This document shows, piece after piece, positions 1-10,131 of a DNA stretch of 51,727 bases. Numbering within the stretch: the first letter of the stretch is position 1; each line of letters opens with the position of its first letter. The notes beneath the pieces were generated by a model. The model did no database searches, was not told where the DNA came from, and saw only the letters and a program-made list of their open reading frames with translations. The stretch comes from JBDIBB01 sp039812685 (GTDB taxonomy: Bacteria; Acidobacteriota; Vicinamibacteria; Vicinamibacterales; JAFNAJ01). The DNA is taken from positions 1 through 51,727 of the forward strand of contig JBDIBB010000013.1 of assembly GCA_039812685.1 (NCBI GenBank), given 5' to 3'. The translations under genes were made by a program, and so were the position numbers.

Positions 1-148
1 AGCTTCGCGGTGCGGACCGCGGCGCGTGATGCGCGCCAGGTGCAGTGGGGCGCGAGGGTACAGTTCTGACGTGACGCGGCCGGCGGGCCGAGGCGGGGCG
101 GCCGTGACAGGCTGCCCGTCGCCGACCCGCGCCGCCGTGGAGGATCCG

Positions 149-3100
149 ATGCGATTCACAGTTCGTGCGGGGCTGCCCATCGTCCTCGCGACGGCGATCT
201 CGGCGTGGCTGGCCGCCCAGGCGCCGGCGCCCAAGCCGCCGGATCTCGCCGCGGCCGCCCGCGGCGCGCTCGCGCAACTCGATGGAACCTTGATCGTACG
301 CGGGCTGCGCGAGCCCGTCGAAGTACTGCGTGATGAGTGGGGCATCCCCCACATCTACGCCCGCAACACGCACGACCTGTTCTTCGCCCAGGGCTACGTC
401 GTCGCGCAGGACCGCATGTGGCAGCTCGAGATGTGGCGCCGCAACGGCGAAGGCCGCCTCTCCGAGGTGCTCGGCGAGGCCTACGTGACGCGCGACAGCT
501 TCGCCCGGCTGCTCGCGTTCCGCGGCAACTGGGATGAGGAGTTCCATCGCTACCACCCTGAGGGCGCCGTGGTGTTCGACGCCTTCGCGCGCGGCGTGAA
601 CGCCTCCATCCAGAAGGCGCTCGACGAGAACAAGATCCCTGTCGAGTTCACGATCATGGGCTTCCGGCCGCAGCCGGTGTGGACGGCCAAGACCGTCCTC
701 ACGCGCATGCCGGGCTGGACGCTGACGCGTAACGCCGCGAGCGAGGTGAACCGCGCGCTCGACATCAAGGCGATGGGCCTCGACAAGGTGCTCGAGCTCA
801 AGCCGACGGATCCAGCGCGAAGGTTCACCGTGCCGGAGGGACTCGATCTCGAGGACATCGAACCCGAGATCCTCGCTATCACCCGCGAGGCGAACAACCT
901 CCGCTGGAACCTGGCGCCAGCGGCCGGCAGCCGGGCGGCGTCAGTCGGCCTGCCTGACGTGCTGGCAGCGGCGACACCCGGGCCGGGCGGCGGGCCCGAC
1001 GCGTGGTTGCCCGACCCCGATCTCGGCTCGAACAACTGGGTGATCGGCGGCACGAAGTCCGCCACCGGCATGCCGATCATCGCCAACGACCCGCACCGCG
1101 AGGTGGTTAATCCCGCCCTGCGCTACGTGGTCCACCTCGAGGCGCCGGGCTGGAGCGCCATTGGCGCGACCGAGCCCGGGCTGCCCGGCATCAGCATCGG
1201 TCACAACGACCGCCTGGCCTGGGGCTTCACCATCCTCGGGATGGATCAGCAGGATCTCTACGTCGAGGAGACGGATCCCGCCAACCCGACGCGCTACCTC
1301 GCCGACGGGCAGTGGCGTGACATGGAGGTGGAGAGGCACCTGATCTGGGTGAAGGGCAAGGCCGAACCGGTCGTCGTCGAGCACAAGTACACGCGGCATG
1401 GGCCGGTCCTGTACCAGAGCTCGAAGCGGCCGCGCGCGTTCGCGTTGCGCTGGGTCGGCGCCGAGCCGGGCGGCGCCGGCTACCTCGGATCGCTCAACGT
1501 GATGCAGACGAAGACCTGGAAGGAGTTCAACGACGCGCTGCCGAAGGCGTGGTTCATCCCGTCGCACTCGCTGGTCTACGCCGACGTGGAGGGGAACTAC
1601 GGCTATGTCGGCGTGGCGTGGACGCCGGTCCGCAGGAACTGGGACGGGCTGCTCCCCGTGCCGGGCAAGGACAGCAAGTACGAATGGGACGGCCACGTGC
1701 CGTTCGACCAGTTGCCCAAGCAGCTGAACACCCCGCGCGGCTTCTACAACTCGTCGAACAACGACGTGGTGCCGAAGATCGTGCCCGGCTACCGGATTCC
1801 GCTGGGTTACGAGTACAGCGCGCCCTACCGCTTCGACCGGGTCTTCGAGGTGCTCGCCCAGAACCGCAAGTTCACGGTGAGTGACATGGCTGCGCTGCAG
1901 CAGGACGTGGTCTCGCTGCCGGCGCGCCAGCTCGTGCCGCTGCTGAAGGGGCTTCGCATCGATGACGCGCGCGTGGCACGGGCGCGCGATCTGCTGTTGG
2001 GGTGGAACTTCGTGCTCGATCGCGACTCGACGCCCGCGGCCATCTACGAATACTGGACGCTGAAGCTCGGTCCGCTGGCGTTCGCGCCGCGCGTGCCGGA
2101 GGCCGGCAAGCGACGCGTGACGCAGTACGACATGCGCCGCATCATCGCCTGGATGCGGAGTCCCGACCGGGCCTACGGCGCCAACCCGGCCAGGGCGCGC
2201 GACGCCATCCTCATCGAGGCGCTGACGCAGGCGGTGGCCGACCTCACCAGGAAGAAAGGCGAGGACATCGCCGCGTGGAAGTGGGGCGACCTGCACACGG
2301 CCGATTTCGTCCACCCGCTGGCCGGTGCGCCAGGCGCGGCCGACCTCTTCCGCGTCGATCCCGTGCGGCGGGGCGGTGACGCGTTTACGGTGATGGCCGC
2401 AGGTGGGTTGAGCGAGACGAGTTCCAGGCAGGCCTCGGGCGCATCGTTCTCGTTCGTCTTCGACGTCAAGGACTGGGATCGCTCCGTCGGCCTGAGCGTC
2501 CCTGGCAACTCGGCGCAGCCGCTGAGCCCGCACTACAAGGACCTGACCCAGCCCTGGGGCGACGGAAAGGCCTTCCCGATGGTCTTCAGTCGGGGAAAGG
2601 TCGACGAGGCGGCGCGGCATCGCCTGATGCTCTACCCGCTGCGCGACGATGTCGGGATGGCGGACAAGGTCGCCCCATCACCCGTACGGGCCGACGGCAG
2701 TCTCGACATCGGATTGCTGTTCGAGCCCGTGCAGCCCGGGACCTTCGCGATCCCGGGCGGGCAGCCCAACGCGTGGGCCGACTTCGACGGTGACGGCGAC
2801 CTCGACCTGTTCGTCGGATTCCGCGGCCAGATGAGCCGGCTCTACCGCAACGACAACGGGACGTTCGTCGACGTGGCCGCCGAGGTGGGCCTCTCCGAGG
2901 GTGACGAGGTGCGCGTGGCCGCCTGGGGCGATTACAACGGCGACGGCTACCCCGACCTGTTCGTCGGCTACGCACGGGGAGCGCGCGTACCGAACCGGTT
3001 GTACCGCAGCGACGGCGGCAAGCGCTTCCTCGACGTGGGCCGCTCGCTGGGTGTCGACCAGTGGGGCACGACCCGTCAGGCCGCGTTCATCGACTACGAC

Positions 3101-4117
3101 GGCGATGGCGATGTCGATCTCTTCGTGGCGTACCGCGACCGGCCGAACTCGTTGTTCCGGAACGATGGTGGCCGCTTCACCGATGTCGCGGCCGCCGTCG
3201 GCATCGCCGACCCGAGGAAGACCGTCGGGGCGGTCTGGTTCGACATGGACGGCGATGGCGACCTCGACCTGTTCGTCGCCAACCAGGACGGGGATCTCAA
3301 TGGCTTCTTCCGGAACGACAACGGCCACTTCACCGACGTCGCGAAGGACCTGGGGATGGATGGCGCGGGCCGCCCGCTCGTGTATGGCGGCGTGGGAGCG
3401 GCCGTGGCCGACTTCGACAACGACGGCGACCTGGACCTGTTCGTCGCCAACTACGGTCCCAACTCCCTGTATCGCAACGACGGCGGCGGGCGATTCACGG
3501 ACGTGGCGCCAGAGGTGGACGTCGCTGGCGACTACCACGCAACGACGGCGGCCTGGGGCGACTTCGACAATGATGGACGGCTCGATCTGTACGTGGCCAG
3601 CTTCCTCTCCAACGTGATGTTCGTGCGTGACTACCTCTATCACTGGGCGGGCACCACCTTCCGCGACGTGATGCCCTCGATCGTCGCCCATCGCGATGCG
3701 ACGCACGGCGTCCAGTGGGTCGACTTCGACGCCGACGGCGATCTCGACCTCGCACTGGCCGACAACGGCACCCAGGGATCGCACCAGTTGTACCGCAACC
3801 GCCTGCCGGATTCGCTCCGGCAGCGGGGCTTGAACGTGCTGGTCCTCGACGAACGCGGCCTGTACACGCGCGCCGGCTCGGAGGTGCGCGCGTATCGGGC
3901 CGGCACGAAGACGCTGCTGGGCACGCGACTGGTCGATTCGGGCAGCGGCTACTGCTCACAGAACATGATGCCGGTGCACTTCGGCCTGCCCGAGGCCGCG
4001 CCGGTCGACCTCGAGGTGACGACGCTCGTCAACGGCGCCCGCAGGGTGACGAAGGTGTCGGGCGTCGACCCCCGCGCACTCAACGGCAAGCCGGTCGTCG
4101 TGAAGACGCAGCCGTAG
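149..4117 (+). CDS. Secreted penicillin acylase fused to VCBS/FG-GAP repeats and an ASPIC/UnbV-like domain
   Basis: Encodes 1322 aa. The ATG at 149 is chosen because GGAGG lies about 6 nt upstream and a signal peptide (MRFTVRAG... ending near AAQAP) begins there; the open frame runs further upstream but without a signal sequence. Residues ~50-850 match the penicillin acylase (Ntn-hydrolase) family. The expected nucleophile, which becomes the N-terminus of the beta chain after self-cleavage, is Ser294 in GSNNWVIGG, followed by the family motif ANDPHR. Residues ~875-1215 hold repeated DxDGDGDxDLFV calcium-binding VCBS/FG-GAP blades. Residues ~1225-1320 resemble ASPIC/UnbV (GSEVRAYRAG, HFGLPEAAP). 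Such acylases cleave amide bonds in the periplasm or outside the cell (family knowledge); the substrate is unknown. The repeat half could anchor or present the enzyme (inference). A TANNNT hexamer (59-64) is a possible -10. The gene is convergent with the next one. Confidence 0.88.
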   Translation: MRFTVRAGLPIVLATAISAWLAAQAPAPKPPDLAAAARGALAQLDGTLIVRGLREPVEVLRDEWGIPHIYARNTHDLFFAQGYVVAQDRMWQLEMWRRNGEGRLSEVLGEAYVTRDSFARLLAFRGNWDEEFHRYHPEGAVVFDAFARGVNASIQKALDENKIPVEFTIMGFRPQPVWTAKTVLTRMPGWTLTRNAASEVNRALDIKAMGLDKVLELKPTDPARRFTVPEGLDLEDIEPEILAITREANNLRWNLAPAAGSRAASVGLPDVLAAATPGPGGGPDAWLPDPDLGSNNWVIGGTKSATGMPIIANDPHREVVNPALRYVVHLEAPGWSAIGATEPGLPGISIGHNDRLAWGFTILGMDQQDLYVEETDPANPTRYLADGQWRDMEVERHLIWVKGKAEPVVVEHKYTRHGPVLYQSSKRPRAFALRWVGAEPGGAGYLGSLNVMQTKTWKEFNDALPKAWFIPSHSLVYADVEGNYGYVGVAWTPVRRNWDGLLPVPGKDSKYEWDGHVPFDQLPKQLNTPRGFYNSSNNDVVPKIVPGYRIPLGYEYSAPYRFDRVFEVLAQNRKFTVSDMAALQQDVVSLPARQLVPLLKGLRIDDARVARARDLLLGWNFVLDRDSTPAAIYEYWTLKLGPLAFAPRVPEAGKRRVTQYDMRRIIAWMRSPDRAYGANPARARDAILIEALTQAVADLTRKKGEDIAAWKWGDLHTADFVHPLAGAPGAADLFRVDPVRRGGDAFTVMAAGGLSETSSRQASGASFSFVFDVKDWDRSVGLSVPGNSAQPLSPHYKDLTQPWGDGKAFPMVFSRGKVDEAARHRLMLYPLRDDVGMADKVAPSPVRADGSLDIGLLFEPVQPGTFAIPGGQPNAWADFDGDGDLDLFVGFRGQMSRLYRNDNGTFVDVAAEVGLSEGDEVRVAAWGDYNGDGYPDLFVGYARGARVPNRLYRSDGGKRFLDVGRSLGVDQWGTTRQAAFIDYDGDGDVDLFVAYRDRPNSLFRNDGGRFTDVAAAVGIADPRKTVGAVWFDMDGDGDLDLFVANQDGDLNGFFRNDNGHFTDVAKDLGMDGAGRPLVYGGVGAAVADFDNDGDLDLFVANYGPNSLYRNDGGGRFTDVAPEVDVAGDYHATTAAWGDFDNDGRLDLYVASFLSNVMFVRDYLYHWAGTTFRDVMPSIVAHRDATHGVQWVDFDADGDLDLALADNGTQGSHQLYRNRLPDSLRQRGLNVLVLDERGLYTRAGSEVRAYRAGTKTLLGTRLVDSGSGYCSQNMMPVHFGLPEAAPVDLEVTTLVNGARRVTKVSGVDPRALNGKPVVVKTQP

Positions 4118-4123
4118 GCGGCT

Positions 4124-4145
4124 GTCGCGGCGCGCGGGCCGCGAC
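4124..4145. terminator. Hairpin between convergent genes
   Basis: The arms GTCGCGGC (4124-4131) and GCCGCGAC (4138-4145) are perfectly complementary over 8 bp with a 6-nt loop. They fill the 34-nt gap between two convergent stop codons. There is no T-tract. Likely a shared bidirectional terminator. Confidence 0.55.
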
Positions 4146-4151
4146 GCGACC

Positions 4152-6395
4152 CTACCGCAGCAGATCGAACATGCGGCTGAACTTCACCACCAGCGACCGG
4201 TCGCTGCGCTCGGGCTGCGCGATGAGGTCGTACATGTAGCGCGTGTCGTTGTAGACGACGAACAGGCCCGTGTTGGCGTCCTGCAGCCAGCCCAGGCGCA
4301 GGTTCACCGACCACAGATCGGCGCGGTCGTTGTACTGGACGAGCCCCTGGAGAAATGCCCGGGTGGTGAAGGAGTAGGAGACGCGCAGCCGCGCCAGGTT
4401 CGTCGTGAAGCGCCCTTCCGGCAGCCGGACGTCGTTGCGCGTGTAGGTCAGTTCCGACGTGAGGCGATCGCCGATCCGCGCGCGAAGCTCGGGGTTCAGC
4501 GTCACGCGATCGCCACCGAAGAAGCCGCCGATGAAGGTCATGAAGCTCAGGCTCACCGGGGCGCCCTGGTTGGTGATCAGCCGGAGCTGCGTCTCGGCAT
4601 TGCGGTACGTGCCGGGTCGCACCACGACGCCGGGGAATATCGCGAACGGTGTGCGGACGCCCTCCGTGATGAAGTTCAGCCCCGTGTGGATCTCGTAGGC
4701 GTTCCTGAACTGCCAGTGGCTGTCGAGGTGCGTGAACGAACTCTCCTGGAAGCCGTCGAACCCCCAGAACGCCCGGTAGTTCGCGTGCGGTCTCACCTCC
4801 TGCAGCTTCAGGAAGTCCTTCGGCCGGAACCGGGTCATCAGCCGCAGATCGGGCTTGCGGTACCCGGCGCGTGAGAGAAATCCCACCTCGGGATTGAACC
4901 TCTCGCCGACCTCCTGATAGCCGAGCTCCACGTCATAACGCGGCCGGTTCGTGCGGGCCCGCACGTTGTAGGCGTGCTGCCGGCCGGAGATCGCGCCCGG
5001 CGTCTGGGTGCGCGCGAGGAAGCCCGAGATCACGGTGTCGTCGCCGATGCCGAGCTTGCCGTCGAGCGCGTAGGTGCGGTTGTAGTCCTCGGCGCGCGCG
5101 CGTTCGCCCACGCCCTGCCGGTTCACGAAGATGCCGCCGAACGCCGACTTGTTCGGCAGGTCGCGGCTCACGCGAATCACCGCGAAGTTGTTGGCAGGCT
5201 CGGACCGCCGGCTGTCGGTCTGCATCTCGAGCACGCCGATGTTGTAGGCGCCGGCCTTGCCCGAGAGGCGTCCTCCGCCCAGGATCGGGATGCTGTGGCC
5301 ACCGGCCGACAGCCCGATGCGCCGGCTGAAGAACAGGTCGACCTCACCTGAATTGCCCACGGTGAACAGCCCCGCGTTCTCGAGGAAGAACGGCCGCTTC
5401 TCGGGGAAGAACAGGTTGAAGCGATCGAGGTTCACCTGCTGGTCGTCGACCTCCACCTGGGCGAAGTCGGTGTTCACCGTCGCGTCCAGCGCGAGGCTGG
5501 GCGTCAGGGTGTACTTCAGATCCGCGCCGACGTCGCCGAGCACGACGCCGTGGCTGGGCCGCGGGCCCGACTCCACCATGTTGGCCAGCGCGTAGGGCGT
5601 CACCTTCAGGTTGCGAAGCGCCGGCACGGTGATCCCGGTGACTTCGCCCGCCAGCGACACGCGGTTGAGGTCGTATTGCCGGGGGATGGGCGACCAGAAG
5701 GCGCGCTCGTTACGGCGCCGGATGTTGCGCTGGAAGTTGAGGTTCCACGTCTGCGCGTCGCGCGCCGGAAAGCGCAGCGTCCGGAACGGGATCGCGAACT
5801 CGGCGGTCCAGCCCTCGGCCGTCACCCGCGCCTTCACGGTCCACGCGCCGTCCCAGTTGATGTTGAACCCGCCGCCCGATCCGCTGGACTGCATCTGACC
5901 GGCCGCGAGCCCGCCGCCGCCCTGACCCTCGTTGGTCACCTGACCGTCGTATTCGATCCCGGCCGGGTTGGTGCCGAACACGAACCCGTTCTGCCGGTCG
6001 CGGTAGGTGTCCAGGATCATCGCGAAGCTGTCGGTCTCGGTGAGCGAGGAATCGCGCCGGGCATCGGAGACGACGATGCCGGCCGGGTCGCGGTCATGGC
6101 AGAGCACGCCGACGTAGAGGGTGTTGGCGGTGTAGAGGATGCGCAGCTCGGTGCGCTCCGAGGCGGGCTGCCCTTCGTCGGGCTGCTGCTGCCAGAACGT
6201 CGTCGCCGGTGTCGCCTGCTCCCACTCCGGCTCGTCGAGGACGCCGTCGACCACGATCGCGGCGTCGGGCACGCGCACGGCCTGGATGCGGGCAGCCGGC
6301 ACCGGCGCCTGGGGGCTTGCGGGTTGTGCCGCGACGACGGCCGTCGCGGCCAAGGAAAGAGCGAAAGTACGAATCACGGACGAATGCGATGACAA
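4152..6395 (-). CDS. DUF5916 protein: CBM9-like domain plus outer-membrane barrel (paralogue 1)
   Basis: About 747 aa from a TTG start at 6395, chosen because GGGAGG lies 9 nt upstream and a signal peptide (VIRTFALSLAATAVVAAQ) follows at once. A GTG at 6377 is the alternative; the frame stays open to 6605 without signal-peptide character. Residues ~45-245 resemble a family 9 carbohydrate-binding domain (VVDGVLDEPEWEQA; later FAIPFRTLRFP). Residues ~290-747 carry the DUF5916 signature (NTDFAQVEVDDQQVNLDRF, LFFPEKRPFFLENAG) and alternating polar/aromatic strands of a beta-barrel. The family is common in Acidobacteriota and Bacteroidota; function is not established, and outer-membrane binding or uptake is an inference. 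A second member lies at 43726-45936. Confidence 0.85.
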   Translation of the reverse strand: MSSHSSVIRTFALSLAATAVVAAQPASPQAPVPAARIQAVRVPDAAIVVDGVLDEPEWEQATPATTFWQQQPDEGQPASERTELRILYTANTLYVGVLCHDRDPAGIVVSDARRDSSLTETDSFAMILDTYRDRQNGFVFGTNPAGIEYDGQVTNEGQGGGGLAAGQMQSSGSGGGFNINWDGAWTVKARVTAEGWTAEFAIPFRTLRFPARDAQTWNLNFQRNIRRRNERAFWSPIPRQYDLNRVSLAGEVTGITVPALRNLKVTPYALANMVESGPRPSHGVVLGDVGADLKYTLTPSLALDATVNTDFAQVEVDDQQVNLDRFNLFFPEKRPFFLENAGLFTVGNSGEVDLFFSRRIGLSAGGHSIPILGGGRLSGKAGAYNIGVLEMQTDSRRSEPANNFAVIRVSRDLPNKSAFGGIFVNRQGVGERARAEDYNRTYALDGKLGIGDDTVISGFLARTQTPGAISGRQHAYNVRARTNRPRYDVELGYQEVGERFNPEVGFLSRAGYRKPDLRLMTRFRPKDFLKLQEVRPHANYRAFWGFDGFQESSFTHLDSHWQFRNAYEIHTGLNFITEGVRTPFAIFPGVVVRPGTYRNAETQLRLITNQGAPVSLSFMTFIGGFFGGDRVTLNPELRARIGDRLTSELTYTRNDVRLPEGRFTTNLARLRVSYSFTTRAFLQGLVQYNDRADLWSVNLRLGWLQDANTGLFVVYNDTRYMYDLIAQPERSDRSLVVKFSRMFDLLR

Positions 6396-6605
6396 GAGCG
6401 GAATCCTCCCGGCGACCGAGCCGACAGCCTGCCATCGACGCGGCCGCCGCGCAAGTCTTCCCGATGAGTTATCGACGGCAGAGCTTGCGTCGAGCCGGCG
6501 CGCTGCGCGCGGCGCCGACGCCGGGAACGCGGGCATGCCGCGGGGGCGGTCGCCCCACGGCACCGCGACGGACGTCGATCGATCCAGCCGGAAATCAGTC
6601 GGCAA

Positions 6606-6812
6606 TCAGGCCGCGGGTGACGGCGGCTGATCGGGCGCGCGACGCCAGGTCCGCTGCGGGCGATCGAAGTACCACGACTCGTGCCCCTCGGGACAGTGGC
6701 ACTCGACCTGCGGCCTGGTGAAGTCGATCGGCATGCGCGCGCCGCATCGCGTGCAGGCGCGCGGCGCCATCACCCATGTGCCGGGCCGGGGAGGATGGCT
6801 GATGTCGTCCAT
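6606..6812 (-). CDS. Small putative zinc-ribbon protein
   Basis: 68 aa. It has a CxxC pair (CTRCGAR) followed after about 16 residues by CHC in CHCPEGHESWYF, which could form a compact zinc-binding knuckle. I do not recognise a named family. There is no strong ribosome binding site at the ATG at 6812; the internal ATG of MAPRACTRC is an alternative start. The clustered cysteines and aromatic tail make it more convincing than the surrounding out-of-frame ORFs, but it remains tentative. Confidence 0.42.
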   Translation of the reverse strand: MDDISHPPRPGTWVMAPRACTRCGARMPIDFTRPQVECHCPEGHESWYFDRPQRTWRRAPDQPPSPAA

Positions 6813-6969
6813 GGCGGAGGCGTCGGGTCAGGGGCCGGCCCGCAGACGTGCGGCAAGCCCTCGGGGGATCCATCGACAAGTGGCCCGACTTCTTGAGTCA
6901 CGGGTTGCCACGCGACGTCCGGCGTCTGCTGCGAGGCCCCCGTCACGTCACAGTGCCCGCGCCGCGAGG

Positions 6970-9900
6970 TCACACCCCGCCCGCGGCCCACAGACGCGCG
7001 AGGGGATCGAGCAGGGTGCCGTTGCCGGCAGGCCTGGCCACGGCGCGGCCGTCGAACAGCGCACGGCCCCATGACCGGACGGCCGCGTCGGACTCGGCGG
7101 CCTCCCAGCGTGCGATGACGCGGGTCGCGTCGGCCGCGCGCCCGGCATCGCGCAGCGCCAGCGCCGACGCCAGGGCGCCCGCGCCGGTGCTCCGGCCGGC
7201 GCCGGCCGCCACGCGTTCGAGCGCGGCAGCGGCGTCCTTCGCACGTCGCGTCCCGGCAAGCAGCTTCCACTGCATCGCGTCTTCGAGCGATTCGTCCACG
7301 TCGGCGGGATAGGGCTTGCCGGCGCCCAGGTGCCCGGGCCATTCGCGCGCGGCGCGCACGTGGCGCAGCGCGTCCTCGACCCGGCCGGCGCGGCCGGTCT
7401 CGGCGGCCAGCGTGAGCTCGGTCACGCGATGCAGCGCGCGCCCCTCGGTCGCGCCCTCGTAGGGGAGCACGTGCAGGCTGGCCAGCACCGGTGCCGCCTC
7501 GCGGGCGCGGCCGGCGGCGAGCAGGCTCCGGGCGTGCGCCATGCCGAGCACGTAACTCGCGGGGAACCGCGCGTGATACGCGGCGGCGACGGCGACGGCG
7601 GCCTCCACCCGGCCGTCGCGCAGGTGTCGTTCGATCAGCCGCCTGCCGAACCGCCACTGGTTCGGGTCCAGGGCCGCCGCGCGCTCGAGATCGGCAAGCG
7701 AAGCGTCCGGCGAGGCCGCGGCGCGCACCTCCGCCCGCAGCGCGTAGAAGGGGGCGAAGCCGGGGCGCCCGGCGCACTCCTCGAGCAGCGTCGTCGCGGT
7801 GGCGCGGTTGCCGAGCCCCAGGTGGACGAGCGCCAGGAGATAGCGCGGCTGCCAGCCGGAGGACTGCCGCGCTGCCCACTCGAACACCTCCGCGCTCTCG
7901 GCGCGGAAGGGCAGCGCGAAGTCGAGCGGCGCGGCCTCGGCGCGGCGGAGCAGGTCCACGCCGGCCGGCCCCGGGCCGGCCTCGAGAAACGCGCGCCAGT
8001 AGAGGACCTCGGCCGTCTGGGGCGCCAGCGCCAGCACCCGGGCCGCCTCGTCCCGCCGACCGATGGCGCGATACCAGCTCGCGATCTCGAGGAACGTCTC
8101 GTGGGGCAGCTCGTTGCGGATGCCGTCGACGAACGCCCGCCGATCCCCGTCCTGCCCGGAAGCGACGAAGCGTTCGAAGCGCGCATGATGGTTCAGCGGA
8201 TCGATGGCGAGGGCCTCGTCGCGCGCCGCGCCCGCGGCTGCGGCATCGCCAGCCAGGCGCGCGAGCGTCGCGACCAACTGGCGGGCGTCGACGTCGAGCG
8301 CGTCGGCGTCGGCGGCGCGCGTGGCGTAGTGCCTCGCGCGCGCCAGGTCGCCGGCCCGTGCGGCCATCCGCGCGAGCTGGTGCCAGGCCGCCGAACGGTA
8401 TTCGATCGACTGCGTCGCGATCTCGAACCCGTCACGGGCATCGGCCATGCGGTCCACGGCGAGCGCCGCCAGGCCGTAGTAATAGTTCGCGCCGGGGTCG
8501 TAGGTGTCGATGGCGAGCGCGCGCGCGGCCAGCGCCAGCGCGTCGGTAGCCTGCAGCGCGCGCAGGCGCAGCATCGCCAGGTCCACGAGCGCGGGCACAT
8601 AATGCGGATCGACCGCCAGGCTCGATTCCAGCGCCTCGACCGCGCGGGCGTACTCACGCTGCCGCAGCAGTTCCCTGCCGCGCAGGTGCCGGCCGAAGGC
8701 GGTCTCCCAGTCGAAGCCCTCCGGCATGACGAGCGGCCGGGCCAGCGCGCTCGCCGAAGGGTTGGCCGTGTAGGTGAGCCGTCCGCCGGCGATCGTCACG
8801 CGCAGCCGCGCATCGGGCACGTCACGCGGCAGTTCCAGGGTCCACGGCCGCAACGGTTCGAACGACGCCTGCTCGACGTGCACGCGCGTGTCGCCGTCGA
8901 ACACCTCGACGGCGCCGGCCAGGCGCTGCAGCGGGGAGAAGCGGAGCCGCAGGCGTCCCGCCGGCTCGTGCGTCACGTTGAGCGCGCCCGCATCGCTGGC
9001 CGCCACGAAGCCGCCGGTGCCCTTCACGGGGAACCAGTATTCCGTCCACGTGTCGGTGACCGCCGGGGCGAACCCGCGGTGCTTGAACGGCGATTGCGTG
9101 CTTGCCTCGCTCGACTGGTTGAACAGCCGGCCCGACTGCACCTCCACGTACTGCCCGCTGGTGTCGGTGAGCAGGCGCTCCCAGATCATCCCCTGTGGCG
9201 ACAGGCCCCAGATCCAGATCTTCTTCCCGGGCTTGTCGTCGCGGGTGGAATAGCGGCCCATGCCCGCGTCCAGCTCGTGCCAGTACGCCCCGAAGAAGTC
9301 GGTGGCGCGGCCGATCACGTGGTACGACTTGTAGGGGCCGAAGTCGTTGCGGTCGTAGAACGAGAGGTCACGCCCGTCCTCCGCCCGGACAGGCCAGGGG
9401 AAGGCGTTGCCGTCGTGGTCGATGTAGTGGGTGCCGGGGTACACGAACTGCAGGTTCCCCGCGGCCGGCAGCCCCACGTTCATCCACGTGTAGTAGGGCT
9501 GCTCGATCGGCGAGCTGTTCTGCCACAGCGAGCGCGTGGTGAAGTACGCGGCATCGGCCGGCAGCGCGATCTCCAGGCGCCACGGCGTGCGCGTGAGCAG
9601 GTCGAGCACGCCGATGACGATGCTGGCCGAGCCGTCGGGGTGCTCGCGCGTCACGTAGTCGACCGGCGTGGCGCAGTTCGGCGTGTGGCCGATGATGCCG
9701 TAGTTGGCCTCGATGCCGCCGCTCGTCCACGGCCCCCGCATCGCGATGTCGCGGAACTTCACCACGCCGTTGTCGTACAGGAACGCCCGCCCCGTGGTCT
9801 TGTCGATGGCCGTCCAGATCTTTCCCCCGATCTGCGGCAGCACGCGCACCTTCAGCCAGGCGTTCTCCAGCTCCACCACGGTCCACGGCTGCTCGATCGG

Positions 9901-10131
9901 CGTGTCGGTGTAGCCATCGAAGCGGAAGTAGGGGTAGATGCGGCCTGGGACGGGGATCGGATCGGGATCCGAGTAGGGGTACGTCGTGAAGGTCTGCTGG
10001 AACTCGCGGACGGTGGCCCTCGGCTGGGCGGCGGCTGGACGAGCGACGGGCAGGCCCAGCAGCGGCAGCAGTGCGAGGACGCCTGGGACGATGCGGAAGC
10101 GGCCGGGCGCAAGGCGGCGGAATCGTGTCAT
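6970..10131 (-). CDS. Secreted DUF5107 domain protein with C-terminal tetratricopeptide repeats
   Basis: 1053 aa. Residues 1-35 form a signal peptide (basic start, VLALLPLLGLP core, AAA cleavage region). Residues ~55-390 match DUF5107, a galactose-mutarotase-like beta-sandwich (VLPQIGGKIWTAIDK, GIEANYGIIGHTP, YYTWMNVGLPA). Residues ~475-1000 are alpha-helical TPR-type repeats (ALESSLAVDPHYVPALVDLAMLR and similar). DUF5107/TPR proteins often occur with carbohydrate-utilisation genes; a sugar-binding or glycan-processing role is inference. The ATG at 10131 is fixed by the signal peptide and by a leader (10132-10208) that recurs exactly before the gene ending at 19287, suggesting co-regulation of the two. 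Confidence 0.87.
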   Translation of the reverse strand: MTRFRRLAPGRFRIVPGVLALLPLLGLPVARPAAAQPRATVREFQQTFTTYPYSDPDPIPVPGRIYPYFRFDGYTDTPIEQPWTVVELENAWLKVRVLPQIGGKIWTAIDKTTGRAFLYDNGVVKFRDIAMRGPWTSGGIEANYGIIGHTPNCATPVDYVTREHPDGSASIVIGVLDLLTRTPWRLEIALPADAAYFTTRSLWQNSSPIEQPYYTWMNVGLPAAGNLQFVYPGTHYIDHDGNAFPWPVRAEDGRDLSFYDRNDFGPYKSYHVIGRATDFFGAYWHELDAGMGRYSTRDDKPGKKIWIWGLSPQGMIWERLLTDTSGQYVEVQSGRLFNQSSEASTQSPFKHRGFAPAVTDTWTEYWFPVKGTGGFVAASDAGALNVTHEPAGRLRLRFSPLQRLAGAVEVFDGDTRVHVEQASFEPLRPWTLELPRDVPDARLRVTIAGGRLTYTANPSASALARPLVMPEGFDWETAFGRHLRGRELLRQREYARAVEALESSLAVDPHYVPALVDLAMLRLRALQATDALALAARALAIDTYDPGANYYYGLAALAVDRMADARDGFEIATQSIEYRSAAWHQLARMAARAGDLARARHYATRAADADALDVDARQLVATLARLAGDAAAAGAARDEALAIDPLNHHARFERFVASGQDGDRRAFVDGIRNELPHETFLEIASWYRAIGRRDEAARVLALAPQTAEVLYWRAFLEAGPGPAGVDLLRRAEAAPLDFALPFRAESAEVFEWAARQSSGWQPRYLLALVHLGLGNRATATTLLEECAGRPGFAPFYALRAEVRAAASPDASLADLERAAALDPNQWRFGRRLIERHLRDGRVEAAVAVAAAYHARFPASYVLGMAHARSLLAAGRAREAAPVLASLHVLPYEGATEGRALHRVTELTLAAETGRAGRVEDALRHVRAAREWPGHLGAGKPYPADVDESLEDAMQWKLLAGTRRAKDAAAALERVAAGAGRSTGAGALASALALRDAGRAADATRVIARWEAAESDAAVRSWGRALFDGRAVARPAGNGTLLDPLARLWAAGGV

